Shown here one piece after another: positions 29,196-39,026 of a stretch of 64,000 nucleotides of DNA. This DNA is from Leptospira_A sp046736045 (GTDB taxonomy: Bacteria > Spirochaetota > Leptospiria > Leptospirales > Leptospiraceae). The stretch spans positions 310,001 through 374,000 of the forward strand of contig NZ_CP177134.1 in the NCBI RefSeq assembly GCF_046736045.1. The letters run 5' to 3'. Position 1 is the first letter of the stretch. Each line of letters starts with the position of its first letter. The notes beneath the pieces are model-generated. The model worked only from the letters and a program-made list of their open reading frames with translations. It did not search any database and had not been told where the DNA came from. The position numbers and the translations under genes are program-made.

Positions 29196-29696
29196 TGATC
29201 TGGGCTTTTCCCTACAAACTAGTATCTCAAGAGTATTCTCGTAAGATAATCAGTATGTCGGTTTTTCTTTGGCTTACACAGCCTAGAAGCTCTTCCACTT
29301 CTATCGATCACAGTTCCCTGCAATCTCCCGCATCAAATCGCCGCACGGGCAATCTCGGTAAAAACCAGAATATTTTTCCCCGGAACTCGGTCAACTCAAA
29401 ACGTAGAAAAAATTAGTGGTTTACAAAAAAACGAAATGTCCGAATTATGTCACATTAAATATATTAGAATATTACAATATTAATTTAGATAAGTAGTTCT
29501 ACGTGGTGGTGGAACAAAAGTTACCCTGCATTCGCAAATTCATATAATTAAAGTTTGGTTATTTCCGTTTGATCCGTTTTCGATTCTGTCAAGTTTTTGC
29601 TTGAAGAGAGAAAATTCTCTTGCAAATAGTTTTCAAAACTTCAAAATCTAAGGCAAGAATCCACCTAAACTTCATGCTAAACACCAAGAGAATCAT
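29196..29696. other. Gene-free region upstream of rrl and of the 29.7-kb gene
   Basis: About 500 bases between the divergently transcribed 23S gene and the next plus-strand gene. I see no coding sequence. The right half is A+T-rich and presumably holds the promoter for the plus-strand genes. Confidence 0.4.
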
Positions 29697-30764
29697 ATGA
29701 AAAGACTTTCTGCCCTACTGTTATTTTTTCTTTTTATCACAACCCCGATTGCCCTTTTCGCAGTAAATACGGTAATTCTTAAAAACGGAACCAATATCAA
29801 AGGTTTGGTTTCGGGACAAAACGACAGAGGGCTTACCGTCAAACTTGCGAATGGAACGACTCAGGAAATTCCCAAATCGCAAATCTTAAAGGTTATCTAC
29901 AAAGATTTATCCGAACAGGAAGCGCAAAAAGTCAGAGTGGAAGAAGAGAAAAAATTAAAAGCCAAAGAAGAAGCGGAACGCAAAAAAGCAGAAGCCGCAG
30001 AAAAATTAGCGAAGGCACAAGAAGAAAAGAGATTGGCGGAAGAAGCAAAAAAAGCGGAAGCGCTTGCCAAACAAAACGAATCCAAAGACAAAACTCTCAA
30101 AGAAAAACTAGCGAGAGAAGAAGCGGACAAAACAAAATCAGATGCTGATTGGCTGGTATACAGAGAAGCCAACAAAGGTCCGTCGGATGCAACCAAAACA
30201 TGCGGAAGCCGTATGGGAATCCTTTGGCGATCCGCCATTATTCCCGGATGGGGGCAATGGTGCGGTGGTTACAAAATTTCCTCAGGTGTAATTGCCGCAT
30301 CTCTCGCAGGAGCCACCTATTATTCGCAAGGCGTAGCGAAACACGATTATCTACAATCCAAACAATCTTATGATAATATCGTTTTGTTCAATCAATTGGC
30401 AGGTCCATTGACACGATTGACTCCGGAATTTATTTTCAGCACTTCCGATTTAACATCGATTTTCGTCGAAAATATTTTTTACAACAATATAGTTGCCGAT
30501 TCGAAAAAATCTTCACAAGCAGCAAATGCCCGTTATCTGGGAAGCTTGGGTGGAATCGGATTGATCTATATCTCCAACCTGATTCATGCCTACTGGATCG
30601 GCAGAGAACAATATCCGGAGAGACCTTCCGTTTCCATGGGCGGAAAAGAAATCAAAGAAGGATTTGACTTTGAAACCAAATTCGACCAACCCACGGGGCA
30701 ATTCGGATGGCAACCCAAACCATCTGCGGTTTACGGAGAACTCCGTTACTCGATCTTATTTTAA
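29697..30764 (+). CDS. Exported coiled-coil protein with DUF5683-like C-terminus
   Basis: A 355-residue protein with a cleavable signal peptide (ALLLFFLFITTPIALFA). A small beta-barrel-like module (about 25-70: VILKNGTNIKGLVSGQNDRGLTVKLANGTTQEIPKSQI) is followed by a charged Lys/Glu/Ala coiled coil (about 75-145). The C-terminal part has hydrophobic segments, starting RSAIIPGWGQWCGGYKISSG, which resembles the 'LPGxGQ' start of DUF5683 membrane proteins. It therefore probably sits at the envelope. The following lipoprotein gene starts 14 bases downstream and is likely co-transcribed. Function unknown. Confidence 0.75.
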   Translation: MKRLSALLLFFLFITTPIALFAVNTVILKNGTNIKGLVSGQNDRGLTVKLANGTTQEIPKSQILKVIYKDLSEQEAQKVRVEEEKKLKAKEEAERKKAEAAEKLAKAQEEKRLAEEAKKAEALAKQNESKDKTLKEKLAREEADKTKSDADWLVYREANKGPSDATKTCGSRMGILWRSAIIPGWGQWCGGYKISSGVIAASLAGATYYSQGVAKHDYLQSKQSYDNIVLFNQLAGPLTRLTPEFIFSTSDLTSIFVENIFYNNIVADSKKSSQAANARYLGSLGGIGLIYISNLIHAYWIGREQYPERPSVSMGGKEIKEGFDFETKFDQPTGQFGWQPKPSAVYGELRYSILF

Positions 30765-30778
30765 TCAGGAGAACCAAT

Positions 30779-32443
30779 ATGCACACAATGATTCAATCCT
30801 CTATTTTATCCGTTCTTATCCTTTTTACTTCAGGATGTTTGATTTTCAAAGAATCTGAGCTGGATCCGAACGGAACTTTCACAAACCTGCTCATGCTGCA
30901 AAAATTATTAACAGTCAGCAGTGGCACCTCACAAGGATTAGCCTTTGGATTAACCCTGAAATTTCAACAATCGAACGGAACCCTATATACCGATTCATTC
31001 ATCAAATACGGAAAACCAAGCACTACAAGTTTGAATGCGCGGGATACATCCGTATCGGCATTTACCCAAGGCACTGATGAAACGGTAACCATTATCAATT
31101 CCAAAGGAGAAGCCTCCCTTAGATTCACCTCACCGGGTTACGTGAAAGTGGAACTTTATTCGGCCTTAGCCGATGCTTCTCCCAAGGCAACAATCACCTT
31201 TAAAGTATTCAGTACTTTGGATTCTTCCAATTTCAAAATCGCATCCCAATCAGGGGACATTGTAACCGTATTTCAAAGAATGAGTGTTTCTTCTGCGGCT
31301 GCTTCCGGTCTGGAAACCGGGCTTTACCAACCTTTGGGTTCCAAAGAAGGAAGATTTTACGCTTGTCTCAAACAAACAAATACGGAGAAAAAAGTAGAGT
31401 TATACATCGCATCTTCCGCAGACGGACTCACATACGACCGCATAACAAAAATTAGCAACCTGCAAGGAGAAGATCCTGTTTTTCCAAATACGGACCAGAT
31501 CACGATCACTTTGGGAGCACCCGGATTTGACGGAACCGATATCCTCTTTTTCATCAGAAAAGATACAACTGTCAGCAGTGTAACATCCACGCTCGGCTAT
31601 TATGTTAAACTCTCCCCGACGAGCCCAGCGAAAACAGTTTCTCCCGTTTCGTTACCCTCGATCGCCGGAAGCGTATTGGTCGCTCCCGCGACAATTCCAA
31701 ATAACATATATTATTCGGGGCGATGGATCGTTTTCGAACTGGCCGGTGGTATAACAAAAGCATATGCGAGATCTTTGGATGGAGCCACTTCTACCGATCT
31801 AAGCTCCGCTTGTTTGAGCGGATCAACGGTTCAAGCGAATGCCTTTTATACTTATTCCACTTTTCTGTTATGCGGAATCAGTGCTTATAGTACACCCAGC
31901 CCGTCCTATAATTATTACCAGTCCAATTTTTCGGCAGGGTCTCCTTATGGAATCGCAGGAGGAGCCTCCATCCAGTCGATCCTCTTCCCGATCGGAGGAG
32001 GAGGATTAGGGATTATGGACGGATCTGCAACAACGACAGCTTATACAATCAGTAGCCCTGGAAATATCGGCTCCGGCTCACTTTCCATAGGATCAGCTAT
32101 TTCCGGATTCAATTATAGCCCTTCTTCTCCAGGAGCTTTCAACTACCTAACAAAGATTATTTCTTCGGAATCCACATACGGAGCAATCGCGCAGAATGGA
32201 AGCAATTATGTTGTGTTTTCCTCAACAAACAGCGGTATAACGTTTACGAAAATTACAGCGACCCCTTCCTCTCTTTATGTAGGGATTCCTCCGGAAGCCT
32301 ATCAAACCGCAGGCGGGAGTATTTTTCTGGCAAACTATGTTTATCAATCGAGCCAAATAACAGGTGGTTATATTTCAAGATTGAATTCAGTCGGAAATTG
32401 GACTGATCCTGTCAAAGGAACCTATTTTCAATCCAATCAGTAA
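30779..32443 (+). CDS. Large lipoprotein, unknown function
   Basis: I chose the ATG at 30779 (555 residues) because AGGAG lies eight bases before it. The resulting N-terminus is a lipoprotein signal, ILSVLILFTSGC with Cys20; an in-frame start further upstream would overlap the previous gene. The mature protein is rich in Ser, Gly, Thr and Tyr and looks like a beta-structured repeat protein (for instance 'LYxPLGSKEGRFYACLKQ', 'ADGLTYDRITKISNLQGEDPV'), perhaps a propeller. I recognise no catalytic motif. It probably sits in the outer or inner membrane facing outward. It pairs with the exported coiled-coil protein upstream. Confidence 0.8.
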   Translation: MHTMIQSSILSVLILFTSGCLIFKESELDPNGTFTNLLMLQKLLTVSSGTSQGLAFGLTLKFQQSNGTLYTDSFIKYGKPSTTSLNARDTSVSAFTQGTDETVTIINSKGEASLRFTSPGYVKVELYSALADASPKATITFKVFSTLDSSNFKIASQSGDIVTVFQRMSVSSAAASGLETGLYQPLGSKEGRFYACLKQTNTEKKVELYIASSADGLTYDRITKISNLQGEDPVFPNTDQITITLGAPGFDGTDILFFIRKDTTVSSVTSTLGYYVKLSPTSPAKTVSPVSLPSIAGSVLVAPATIPNNIYYSGRWIVFELAGGITKAYARSLDGATSTDLSSACLSGSTVQANAFYTYSTFLLCGISAYSTPSPSYNYYQSNFSAGSPYGIAGGASIQSILFPIGGGGLGIMDGSATTTAYTISSPGNIGSGSLSIGSAISGFNYSPSSPGAFNYLTKIISSESTYGAIAQNGSNYVVFSSTNSGITFTKITATPSSLYVGIPPEAYQTAGGSIFLANYVYQSSQITGGYISRLNSVGNWTDPVKGTYFQSNQ

Positions 32444-32445
32444 TA

Positions 32446-33372
32446 TTATTTAAACTCCGGAGGTGCGAATTCTTTGATAAATGCATCCACGGAGTTTTCC
32501 ACTTCTTTATAATTCGTATTGATGGATTTGGAGTGAGCCGCACCCCATTCCGTGATAAATAATTTTTTCTTTTTGCCGGGGATGGCTTCCAAGATTTCCA
32601 CAGAATGTTCGTAAGGTGTGAATTCATCCGTTTTGGAATGAATGAGCAAAACGGGAGCGGAAATTTGGGAAGCCGCCTTCAAAGGAGAAGTATCCTCAAC
32701 TAAAAAATTGGCACGGAGTTCTGCAATTTGAAAGGCGACGGCAGACACAACCAAGATAGGATAGCCGTACAACTCGACTGCTCTTTTTTCAATGATGCTT
32801 CGCATATCTTTGTAAGGTGATTCTGCAATGATAAAAGCCACTTCTTTTCGAACATTAGAAAGTTGCAATACAGTGGCAGCTCCGTAGGACTCTCCCAGTG
32901 CTCCGATTTTTTCTTCGGGAATTCCGCTCACTTCCGAAAAATATTCAATCCCTTTGTCCAAATCGAATTTTTCATAAAATCCGTAAGTTCCGAATTCACC
33001 GCTGCTTTCTCCATGATGTCTGGCATCATACACAAAAAGACTGCACCCGCGTTTCCAAAACAAAGGAGTGTATTTTAAAATTCCCCATCTGGTTCCCGTA
33101 TGTCCGTGGAGAAGGATCACCCCGCATTTTTTCTTTTTGGGATTTTTAAAAAACCAGCTTTGGATGGAAATCGTCCCGTTTTGGAAACGAAGAGTTTCCG
33201 GTTCGGGTAAACCGATTTGTTTAAAATCCTTGATCTTGGATCTGGTATGGTCTTCTTCCATACTACGAACCTTAAAAGCAACGATCTCGGTAGAAAAATA
33301 ATAGCCAGCACTTAACAGGAGTATTGCGAATATGGTTGTAATTAAGCCCAGGGCTTTTTTGGTAAGATGCAT
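32446..33372 (-). CDS. Alpha/beta hydrolase, membrane-anchored
   Basis: A 308-residue protein with one N-terminal membrane helix (LGLITTIFAILLLSAGYYF) and a serine-hydrolase fold. The oxyanion region is LLHGHTG, the nucleophile elbow GESYG (Ser162), the acid SKTDEFTP, and the His lies in GAAHSKS. It resembles the membrane-anchored BAAT/YqkD-like esterases that face the periplasm. The substrate is unknown. Its 3' end lies three bases from the end of the convergent lipoprotein gene. Confidence 0.85.
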   Translation of the reverse strand: MHLTKKALGLITTIFAILLLSAGYYFSTEIVAFKVRSMEEDHTRSKIKDFKQIGLPEPETLRFQNGTISIQSWFFKNPKKKKCGVILLHGHTGTRWGILKYTPLFWKRGCSLFVYDARHHGESSGEFGTYGFYEKFDLDKGIEYFSEVSGIPEEKIGALGESYGAATVLQLSNVRKEVAFIIAESPYKDMRSIIEKRAVELYGYPILVVSAVAFQIAELRANFLVEDTSPLKAASQISAPVLLIHSKTDEFTPYEHSVEILEAIPGKKKKLFITEWGAAHSKSINTNYKEVENSVDAFIKEFAPPEFK

Positions 33373-33490
33373 TGCCTAGTACGAAAACGAGTCCATGTGA
33401 TTTTGCAAGGCGAATTTTCATGGGGAGAGGAAGAGATTTTCGAAAAAGATTTGATTCTTTCCTTCTCGTAGTCACTCTACCAAAAACACC

Positions 33491-34105
33491 ATGAAACAAA
33501 TCCGCCTGCTCCTTCTTCTTTTACCCCTGATTTCACTCGTCCGTTGCACAACTATGGAAGCGGCGGTGCAGCTTCCGGACGTAAACAAAAAGGAATTGGG
33601 GATAAACAAAGTGGCCGTCCTTTTATTCGATATCGACGATGCGAAATGGGCGGACGAATTTACCGACGCAGTTGCTCTTTATATCGCAAAATACCTCAAC
33701 GTCAAAGTGATCGAAAGAGAGCAGCTTTCCAAAGTGGTCAACGAACAATCCTTTTCCAAAACGGGAATGATTGATACACAAACAGCTGTTCGTATAGGAA
33801 AAATTCTGGGTGTGGACGCGCTTGTGTTCGGAAGAGGTTCCGCTCTCAGAAAATACGATCTAAAGAACAGCGTCATTCCCAACCTGGTAGACACAGTATC
33901 ATTGAAAATCGTTCAAATCGAATCCGGCCAGGTGGTCGTGAATGCCCGGAAAAAACCAGGCGCCCACTGGAACATAGTTAAACTGACAAAATTCACTTTG
34001 GGGCTGGGGCTTCTCTGGAACCGAGAGGACATTTTAATCGAGTCCAGCGAGTATGACTTTGTGGCGGAAAATTTGGTTCAGAAAATTGCAGGGGAGCTGA
34101 AATAA
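33491..34105 (+). CDS. CsgG/LpoB-like lipoprotein
   Basis: A 204-residue protein with a Leu-rich signal and a loose lipobox ISLVRC (Cys19). The mature part has the pattern of CsgG/LpoB-type domains: INKVAVLLFDIDDAKWADEFTDAVALYIAKY, VKVIEREQLSKVVNEQSFSKTGMID, and TAVRIGKILGVDALVFGRG. Family members include secretion-channel subunits (CsgG) and regulators of peptidoglycan synthesis (LpoB); this one lacks the transmembrane loops of CsgG and is probably a periplasm-facing accessory protein. The gene stands alone, 65 bases before ilvD. Confidence 0.7.
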   Translation: MKQIRLLLLLLPLISLVRCTTMEAAVQLPDVNKKELGINKVAVLLFDIDDAKWADEFTDAVALYIAKYLNVKVIEREQLSKVVNEQSFSKTGMIDTQTAVRIGKILGVDALVFGRGSALRKYDLKNSVIPNLVDTVSLKIVQIESGQVVVNARKKPGAHWNIVKLTKFTLGLGLLWNREDILIESSEYDFVAENLVQKIAGELK

Positions 34106-34170
34106 CCCGGCTTTCAAACTTTTTCATTTACCAGTTTCTTTCACGATCAATACATATTTAGGATCTCATC

Positions 34171-35853
34171 ATGTCAGAATCACTTAAACGACGTAGTTCC
34201 ATGACAACTGGGGGAGACAATCGCGCGCCTAACAGAGCGATGCTTCGCGCAGTAGGTTTTACAGACGAAGATTTTGAAAAACCGATGATCGGGATTGCTT
34301 CTCTTTGGGCAGAAGTCACTCCCTGCAACTTTCACTTGGACAAACTTGCAGAAAGAGTTAAAGAAGGTGTAAGAGTTGCCGGAGGGATTGCACAGATTTA
34401 CGGAACCATCACCGTATCCGACGGAATTGCAATGGGACATGAAGGAATGCGGTATTCCCTCCCTTCCCGCGAAGTGATCGCAGATTCAATTGAACTCGTT
34501 TCCAATGCAATGAGATACGATGGAGTCGTTGCAGTCGGCGGATGTGATAAAAATATGCCCGGTTGTATTATGGCACTTTGCAGGTTGGACGTACCTTCCA
34601 TCTTTGTTTATGGCGGATCCATCATGCCGGGAACCTGCGACAGTATGGATGTAGATATCGTATCCGTATTTGAAGCGGTTGGTAAATTCAACGCAGGTAA
34701 AATCTCAAGAGAAGAATTCATACGCATAGAACAGAGTGCATGCCCTGGTGCGGGAAGCTGCGGTGGAATGTACACCGCGAACACTATGTCCACTGCGATC
34801 GAGGCATTGGGAATGAGTCTTCCCGGTTCCGCTTCCATGCCGGCAGTTTCCGCAAGAAAGGCAAATGATTCCTTCGAAGTCGGAAAAGCTCTTATGGAGC
34901 TAATCAAAAAAAACATCACCCCCAAACAAATATTAACTAAAAAAGCATTTGAAAACGCGATCGTCACCGTTATGGCATTAGGCGGTTCTACAAATGCGAT
35001 TTTGCACCTGATTGCAATTGCAAAAGAAATCGGTGTGGATCTCACTCTGGAAGACTTCAACCGGGTTGGAAAAAAATCCCCGCATATCGCAGATTTGAAA
35101 CCCGGCGGAAAGTATGCAATGTACGATCTGGACCGGGTGGGCGGAGTGCACGGGGTAATGAAATATTTATTAGAACAAGGTCTGCTTCACGGAGATTGTC
35201 TGACAGTGACCGGCAAAACCTTAGCTGAAAATTTAAAAGAAGTTTTGCCGTTGGCAGAAGGGCAAACCATCGTTCGAGATATTAAAAATCCTCTCTTTCC
35301 AACGGGACCACTTGTAGTTTTGAAAGGAAACCTGGCTCCCGAAGGAGCTGTGGCGAAAATCTCAGGACTTAAAAAAATCGACATCACCGGACCTGCCAAA
35401 GTCTATGACTCGGAAGACGACTGTTTTGCGGCGATCATGAAGAATGAAATCAAAGCAGGCGACGTAATCGTTATCCGTTATGAAGGTCCTAGAGGCGGCC
35501 CGGGAATGAGAGAGATGCTCGCAGTCACAGCAGCACTTGTAGGGCAAGGTCTTGGTGAAGAAGTCGGACTTTTAACCGACGGTCGTTTCAGCGGAGGAAC
35601 GCATGGACTGGTTGTAGGTCATGTTTCTCCGGAAGCATTTGACGGCGGACCGATTGCGCTTTTGAAAAACGGAGACCTGGTTACGATTGATTCCAGAACA
35701 CAGATATTGTCCGTAGACTTAAGCGATTCGGAATTTGCAAAAAGAAAAGCGGAATGGAAACAACCGGAACCTAGGTTCAAGTCGGGTGTTCTTGCCAAGT
35801 ATGCAAAACTGGTTCAATCAGCAACTAACGGTGCGATCACAAATACCCTTTGA
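34171..35853 (+). CDS. ilvD: Dihydroxy-acid dehydratase
   Basis: This enzyme dehydrates 2,3-dihydroxy-isovalerate and -methylvalerate to the keto acids of valine, leucine and isoleucine synthesis, and also supplies pantothenate precursors. It is 560 residues, the normal length. The three iron-sulfur cysteines are visible in TPCNFHL, GGCDKNMPGC and CPGAGSCGGMYTANTMS, and the catalytic C-terminal GRFSGGTHG is intact. It is cytoplasmic. It lies alone rather than in an ilv operon. The 3' end almost meets the convergent transporter gene (10-base gap). Confidence 0.98.
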   Translation: MSESLKRRSSMTTGGDNRAPNRAMLRAVGFTDEDFEKPMIGIASLWAEVTPCNFHLDKLAERVKEGVRVAGGIAQIYGTITVSDGIAMGHEGMRYSLPSREVIADSIELVSNAMRYDGVVAVGGCDKNMPGCIMALCRLDVPSIFVYGGSIMPGTCDSMDVDIVSVFEAVGKFNAGKISREEFIRIEQSACPGAGSCGGMYTANTMSTAIEALGMSLPGSASMPAVSARKANDSFEVGKALMELIKKNITPKQILTKKAFENAIVTVMALGGSTNAILHLIAIAKEIGVDLTLEDFNRVGKKSPHIADLKPGGKYAMYDLDRVGGVHGVMKYLLEQGLLHGDCLTVTGKTLAENLKEVLPLAEGQTIVRDIKNPLFPTGPLVVLKGNLAPEGAVAKISGLKKIDITGPAKVYDSEDDCFAAIMKNEIKAGDVIVIRYEGPRGGPGMREMLAVTAALVGQGLGEEVGLLTDGRFSGGTHGLVVGHVSPEAFDGGPIALLKNGDLVTIDSRTQILSVDLSDSEFAKRKAEWKQPEPRFKSGVLAKYAKLVQSATNGAITNTL

Positions 35854-35863
35854 GAACACAAAC

Positions 35864-38065
35864 CTAGTTTTCCTGTAAGGCTGTGAGTTCTAGATGATTG
35901 AGTCGCAGCCTTTTTGATAACGTATAAGCAAGCGATTCAAAAAATAAATTTCCGAACTCGGGAACTTCTTTGACATAAAGATCGAATTCCGCACGGGACA
36001 CGCCGTATAACAAACATTCATCGACAGCAATCGCATTGGCAGATCTGGGTTCCTTGTCCAAAAAAGCCATGTCTCCGAAAAAATCACCTTTAGCAAACGT
36101 TGCCAGATGGTGCATACGATTTCCATCCAAAGGCAAATCGATCCGGATTTCTCCTTTTCGGATAAAAAACATTTCATCATTGATGTCGCCTTTGTGAAAT
36201 ACGGATTCTCCCGGCAAACATTGGATGGATCTTGTAAATTTTTCGAAAGCTAAAACAAGATCTTTAGGAAACGGTTCGAAAAATTCAAACTGATCCAAAT
36301 GAAGCAAAACATTTCCTTTGGAAGAATCCAAATTCGATTCTGCTATGATTTCTTCTTCGATAAATTCCAACGCGTCATCCAGTTCGTCAAAAAATTTGAG
36401 ATTGGGAGTGGAATCGGTAAGTCCCAAACTATTCAGATAATTCCGAATTTCCTGTCCAGTAGTAAGAGTGCCGGGAAGGCAAGTCAGAATCAATGTACCG
36501 CCTTTGTATTGTAATCTGGAATGAATTTGTTTCAAAAGATTGACTGCGGAAAAGTCGATATGAATGACTCTTCTGAAATCCAAAATAATATTTTTCGAAG
36601 TTTGCAAATAAGGCTCCAAATGATGGAACAACTGATCGGTGGTGCCGAAAAACAATTGGCCTTGCAGTTCGAAAATAGAATTTCTCGATCCCCATTTTTC
36701 CAACTCTTCCAATTCGGAAGGAAGTCTTCTCTTTTTGGAAAATTTCTGATTCCCCAAAAAATGCCGCCGAATCACGGTTGAACGGATTTGTTCTCTCAAA
36801 AAAAGAAGAATGGCAAGTCCGATACCTACTCCCGCAGCCAAAATCAAACTGGTACTGATGGCAGCTACCACCACACAAAGAATTACGAAAAAATCAAAAA
36901 CAGTGGATTTGTTTTTTAATAACCCAACGGATTTCCAATCGATCATACGAAATCCTACGACAATCAGAACGGCAGCCAAGGCGGAGACAGGAATCCATTT
37001 CAAAATACCTGCAAAAAAGAAAATCGTGATGAGTGAAAATAATCCTACGAAAAAACCGGACCATTTGGATTTTGCACCGCTCGCTATATTCACAATCGTA
37101 GGTGCGAGTGTCCCTGCTCCCGCAATCCCGCCAAACAAGGAACTCGCGCAATTGCCCCAACCTTGTCCGACCAGTTCCCGGTTCGAATCATGTCTGTTTT
37201 TGGAATACACATCTATGATCAAACATGTTTTCAAACTATCAATGGATAACAACAAGGCCAGTGTGAATCCGGGAAGAAGAACCGATTTCAAATGTACAAC
37301 ACCCAGTTCATTCAAATGAGAGAAGTTTTTCAATGAATTGGAAAAAAGATTTTCCCCTTCCGGAATGATCGCTCCCACAATATATCTGTTATTTGTAAAT
37401 ATTCTCAAGTCCTGATAAAAAAAACTCAAAACCCAATAGATCAAAACTCCGGTAACCAAAGCCATTACGCTCGGAGGGATTCGTTTGATAAGTTTCGGTA
37501 AAAATACCATGCCGAGTATCGTTGTGATTCCAATGATGGGAGGGATCGGATTTGCCTGCAAACTATCGATATCACCCAAAAGATTCCCGACGGAAGACAT
37601 TCCCAGAAAACGGGGGAGCTGGCTGAAAATAATTAAAATTCCGAGACCACTCAGATAACCTGTGACAACCGGGTAAGGAATGTATTTGATCAGTTTTCCT
37701 CCGCCCAAAAAACCCAAAAGAATCTGCAAGCCGCCTGCAAATAAAATTGTAATCGCAACTAAAAGCGGAATGTAAACCGGTCCGATCTGTCCTTTTCTCA
37801 TTTGATCCAAAACAAATACGGAAAGAACTGCGGCGGCTGGAGCGCAAGGAGCTGAAACCAAACGGGGCGTTCCACCTAATAGCGGTGTGATGAGACTGAT
37901 GATGATCGTTCCGATAACTCCGGAAAGGGCGGCTTGGCCCGCAAATGACTGGCCCAAAGGGCTATAAACATTGATTCCGAAGGCAATTGCCGCCGGAAGT
38001 GCGACGAAAGTGGCTGTTGAACCGGCAAAAAGATCTGAATAGAGCTTGGAAAAATTAATTTTCAA
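35864..38065 (-). CDS. SulP anion transporter with STAS and cyclic-nucleotide-binding domains
   Basis: Residues about 1-420 are the SulP membrane domain of the SLC26 fold, starting DLFAGSTATFVALPAAIAFG. They are followed by a STAS domain (about 450-575: ILDFRRVIHIDFSAVNLLKQI) and a C-terminal cNMP-binding domain (about 600-725: GDINDEMFFIRKGEI, GDFFGDMAFLDKEPRSANAIA). In the phosphate-binding cassette the usual Glu of FGE is Asp (FGDMAF), while the PRSA-type Arg is kept. The transporter probably moves sulfate, bicarbonate or another anion and may be gated by cAMP; a cAMP-making enzyme is encoded at 18.7 kb in this window. At 733 residues it is longer than plain SulP proteins because of the added domain. 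Confidence 0.9.
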   Translation of the reverse strand: MKINFSKLYSDLFAGSTATFVALPAAIAFGINVYSPLGQSFAGQAALSGVIGTIIISLITPLLGGTPRLVSAPCAPAAAVLSVFVLDQMRKGQIGPVYIPLLVAITILFAGGLQILLGFLGGGKLIKYIPYPVVTGYLSGLGILIIFSQLPRFLGMSSVGNLLGDIDSLQANPIPPIIGITTILGMVFLPKLIKRIPPSVMALVTGVLIYWVLSFFYQDLRIFTNNRYIVGAIIPEGENLFSNSLKNFSHLNELGVVHLKSVLLPGFTLALLLSIDSLKTCLIIDVYSKNRHDSNRELVGQGWGNCASSLFGGIAGAGTLAPTIVNIASGAKSKWSGFFVGLFSLITIFFFAGILKWIPVSALAAVLIVVGFRMIDWKSVGLLKNKSTVFDFFVILCVVVAAISTSLILAAGVGIGLAILLFLREQIRSTVIRRHFLGNQKFSKKRRLPSELEELEKWGSRNSIFELQGQLFFGTTDQLFHHLEPYLQTSKNIILDFRRVIHIDFSAVNLLKQIHSRLQYKGGTLILTCLPGTLTTGQEIRNYLNSLGLTDSTPNLKFFDELDDALEFIEEEIIAESNLDSSKGNVLLHLDQFEFFEPFPKDLVLAFEKFTRSIQCLPGESVFHKGDINDEMFFIRKGEIRIDLPLDGNRMHHLATFAKGDFFGDMAFLDKEPRSANAIAVDECLLYGVSRAEFDLYVKEVPEFGNLFFESLAYTLSKRLRLNHLELTALQEN

Positions 38066-38184
38066 TTATAGCGCCTAATGGAATAATTCTAATTACATCC
38101 GTTTTATTTTTGCCGAAAGAAAAGAGAATCAATTTCTTTCTTTCTGTGTCACACTAAATCGGTATTAAGATAAAGAAGGGAAAC

Positions 38185-38652
38185 ATGCAAATCAATATAG
38201 GAATTCCGGAAGCAGAAAGAAGCGCCATCTCAGAGGCATTGAAAAAACTACTGGGAGATACATACACTCTTTATCAGAAAACTCACAGCTATCATTGGAA
38301 TGTGACGGGACCGATGTTTCAAACCTTACACTTGTTATTTATGACACAATATACAGAGCTTTGGAACGCAATTGATCCGATTGCAGAACGAATTCGGGCT
38401 CTCGGATATTACGCGCCGATCAGCGGTTCCGAATTTGCAAAATATTCCTCAATCGCCGAAGACAAAGAAGTTCCCAAAGCCGAAGATATGATCCGCAATT
38501 TGGTAGAAGGAAACGAAGCGGTCATTCGTACGGCAAGAGCTGCCTATGCACCTGCAGAGAAAGGAAATGATCAAGCCAGTTTGGATCTACTCACTCAAAG
38601 ATTGGACATCCATGAAAAAACAGCCTGGATGCTGCGATCTCTCCTAGCCTAA
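38185..38652 (+). CDS. dps: Dps-family ferritin-like DNA-protection protein
   Basis: A 155-residue protein of the usual Dps size. The ferroxidase motif is present: HSYHWNVTGPMFQTLH with His/Trp, then FMTQYTELWNAIDPIAERIRALG with the metal-ligand Asp and Glu. Dps dodecamers store iron using peroxide and shield DNA in stress. The N-terminus is short (MQINIGIPEAE) without a Lys-rich tail, so DNA binding may be weak. It is monocistronic, with a palindromic hairpin downstream at 38666-38696. Confidence 0.93.
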   Translation: MQINIGIPEAERSAISEALKKLLGDTYTLYQKTHSYHWNVTGPMFQTLHLLFMTQYTELWNAIDPIAERIRALGYYAPISGSEFAKYSSIAEDKEVPKAEDMIRNLVEGNEAVIRTARAAYAPAEKGNDQASLDLLTQRLDIHEKTAWMLRSLLA

Positions 38653-38665
38653 CAACCCGCATTTC

Positions 38666-38696
38666 CGTAGTATAACTATCGCTTAGTTATACTACG
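38666..38696. terminator. Perfect 13-bp hairpin after dps
   Basis: CGTAGTATAACTA and its exact reverse complement enclose TCGCT. It lies 14 bases after the dps stop. There is no T-run, so factor-independent termination is uncertain; it could stabilise the mRNA end. Confidence 0.5.
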
Positions 38697-39026
38697 ATTC
38701 GACGCTAACCAATCCCATCTTCCGCCAGATATTCCCACCTAACTTAAATCCTAAACCAACATCTCTTCGAATTTCGAAATTTAAGATCATTCTAACATGC
38801 CTCATTTGAGATATTCACTGATCACACCAACAGAATCACCGAATATTAAGAAATCAGAATTCTCCGAAAAAAGGGAATTTTTATTTTATTTTTATAAAAA
38901 AACAAAATTCACCAATAAACTCATGTAAGTTTTTTCTTGTAACTTCATCATAATCTTGTTAGCTTTTATATTTTTTCTTGCAGCGGTAACTACGTTTTTT
39001 CAGGATCAACCCCAGAGGATTCCATT
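38697..39026. other. Intergenic region upstream of the lipoprotein pair
   Basis: About 330 A+T-rich bases with no coding sequence that I can support. It should contain the promoter for the 39.0-kb lipoprotein gene. I see a T-rich track but no clear box pair. Confidence 0.35.
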
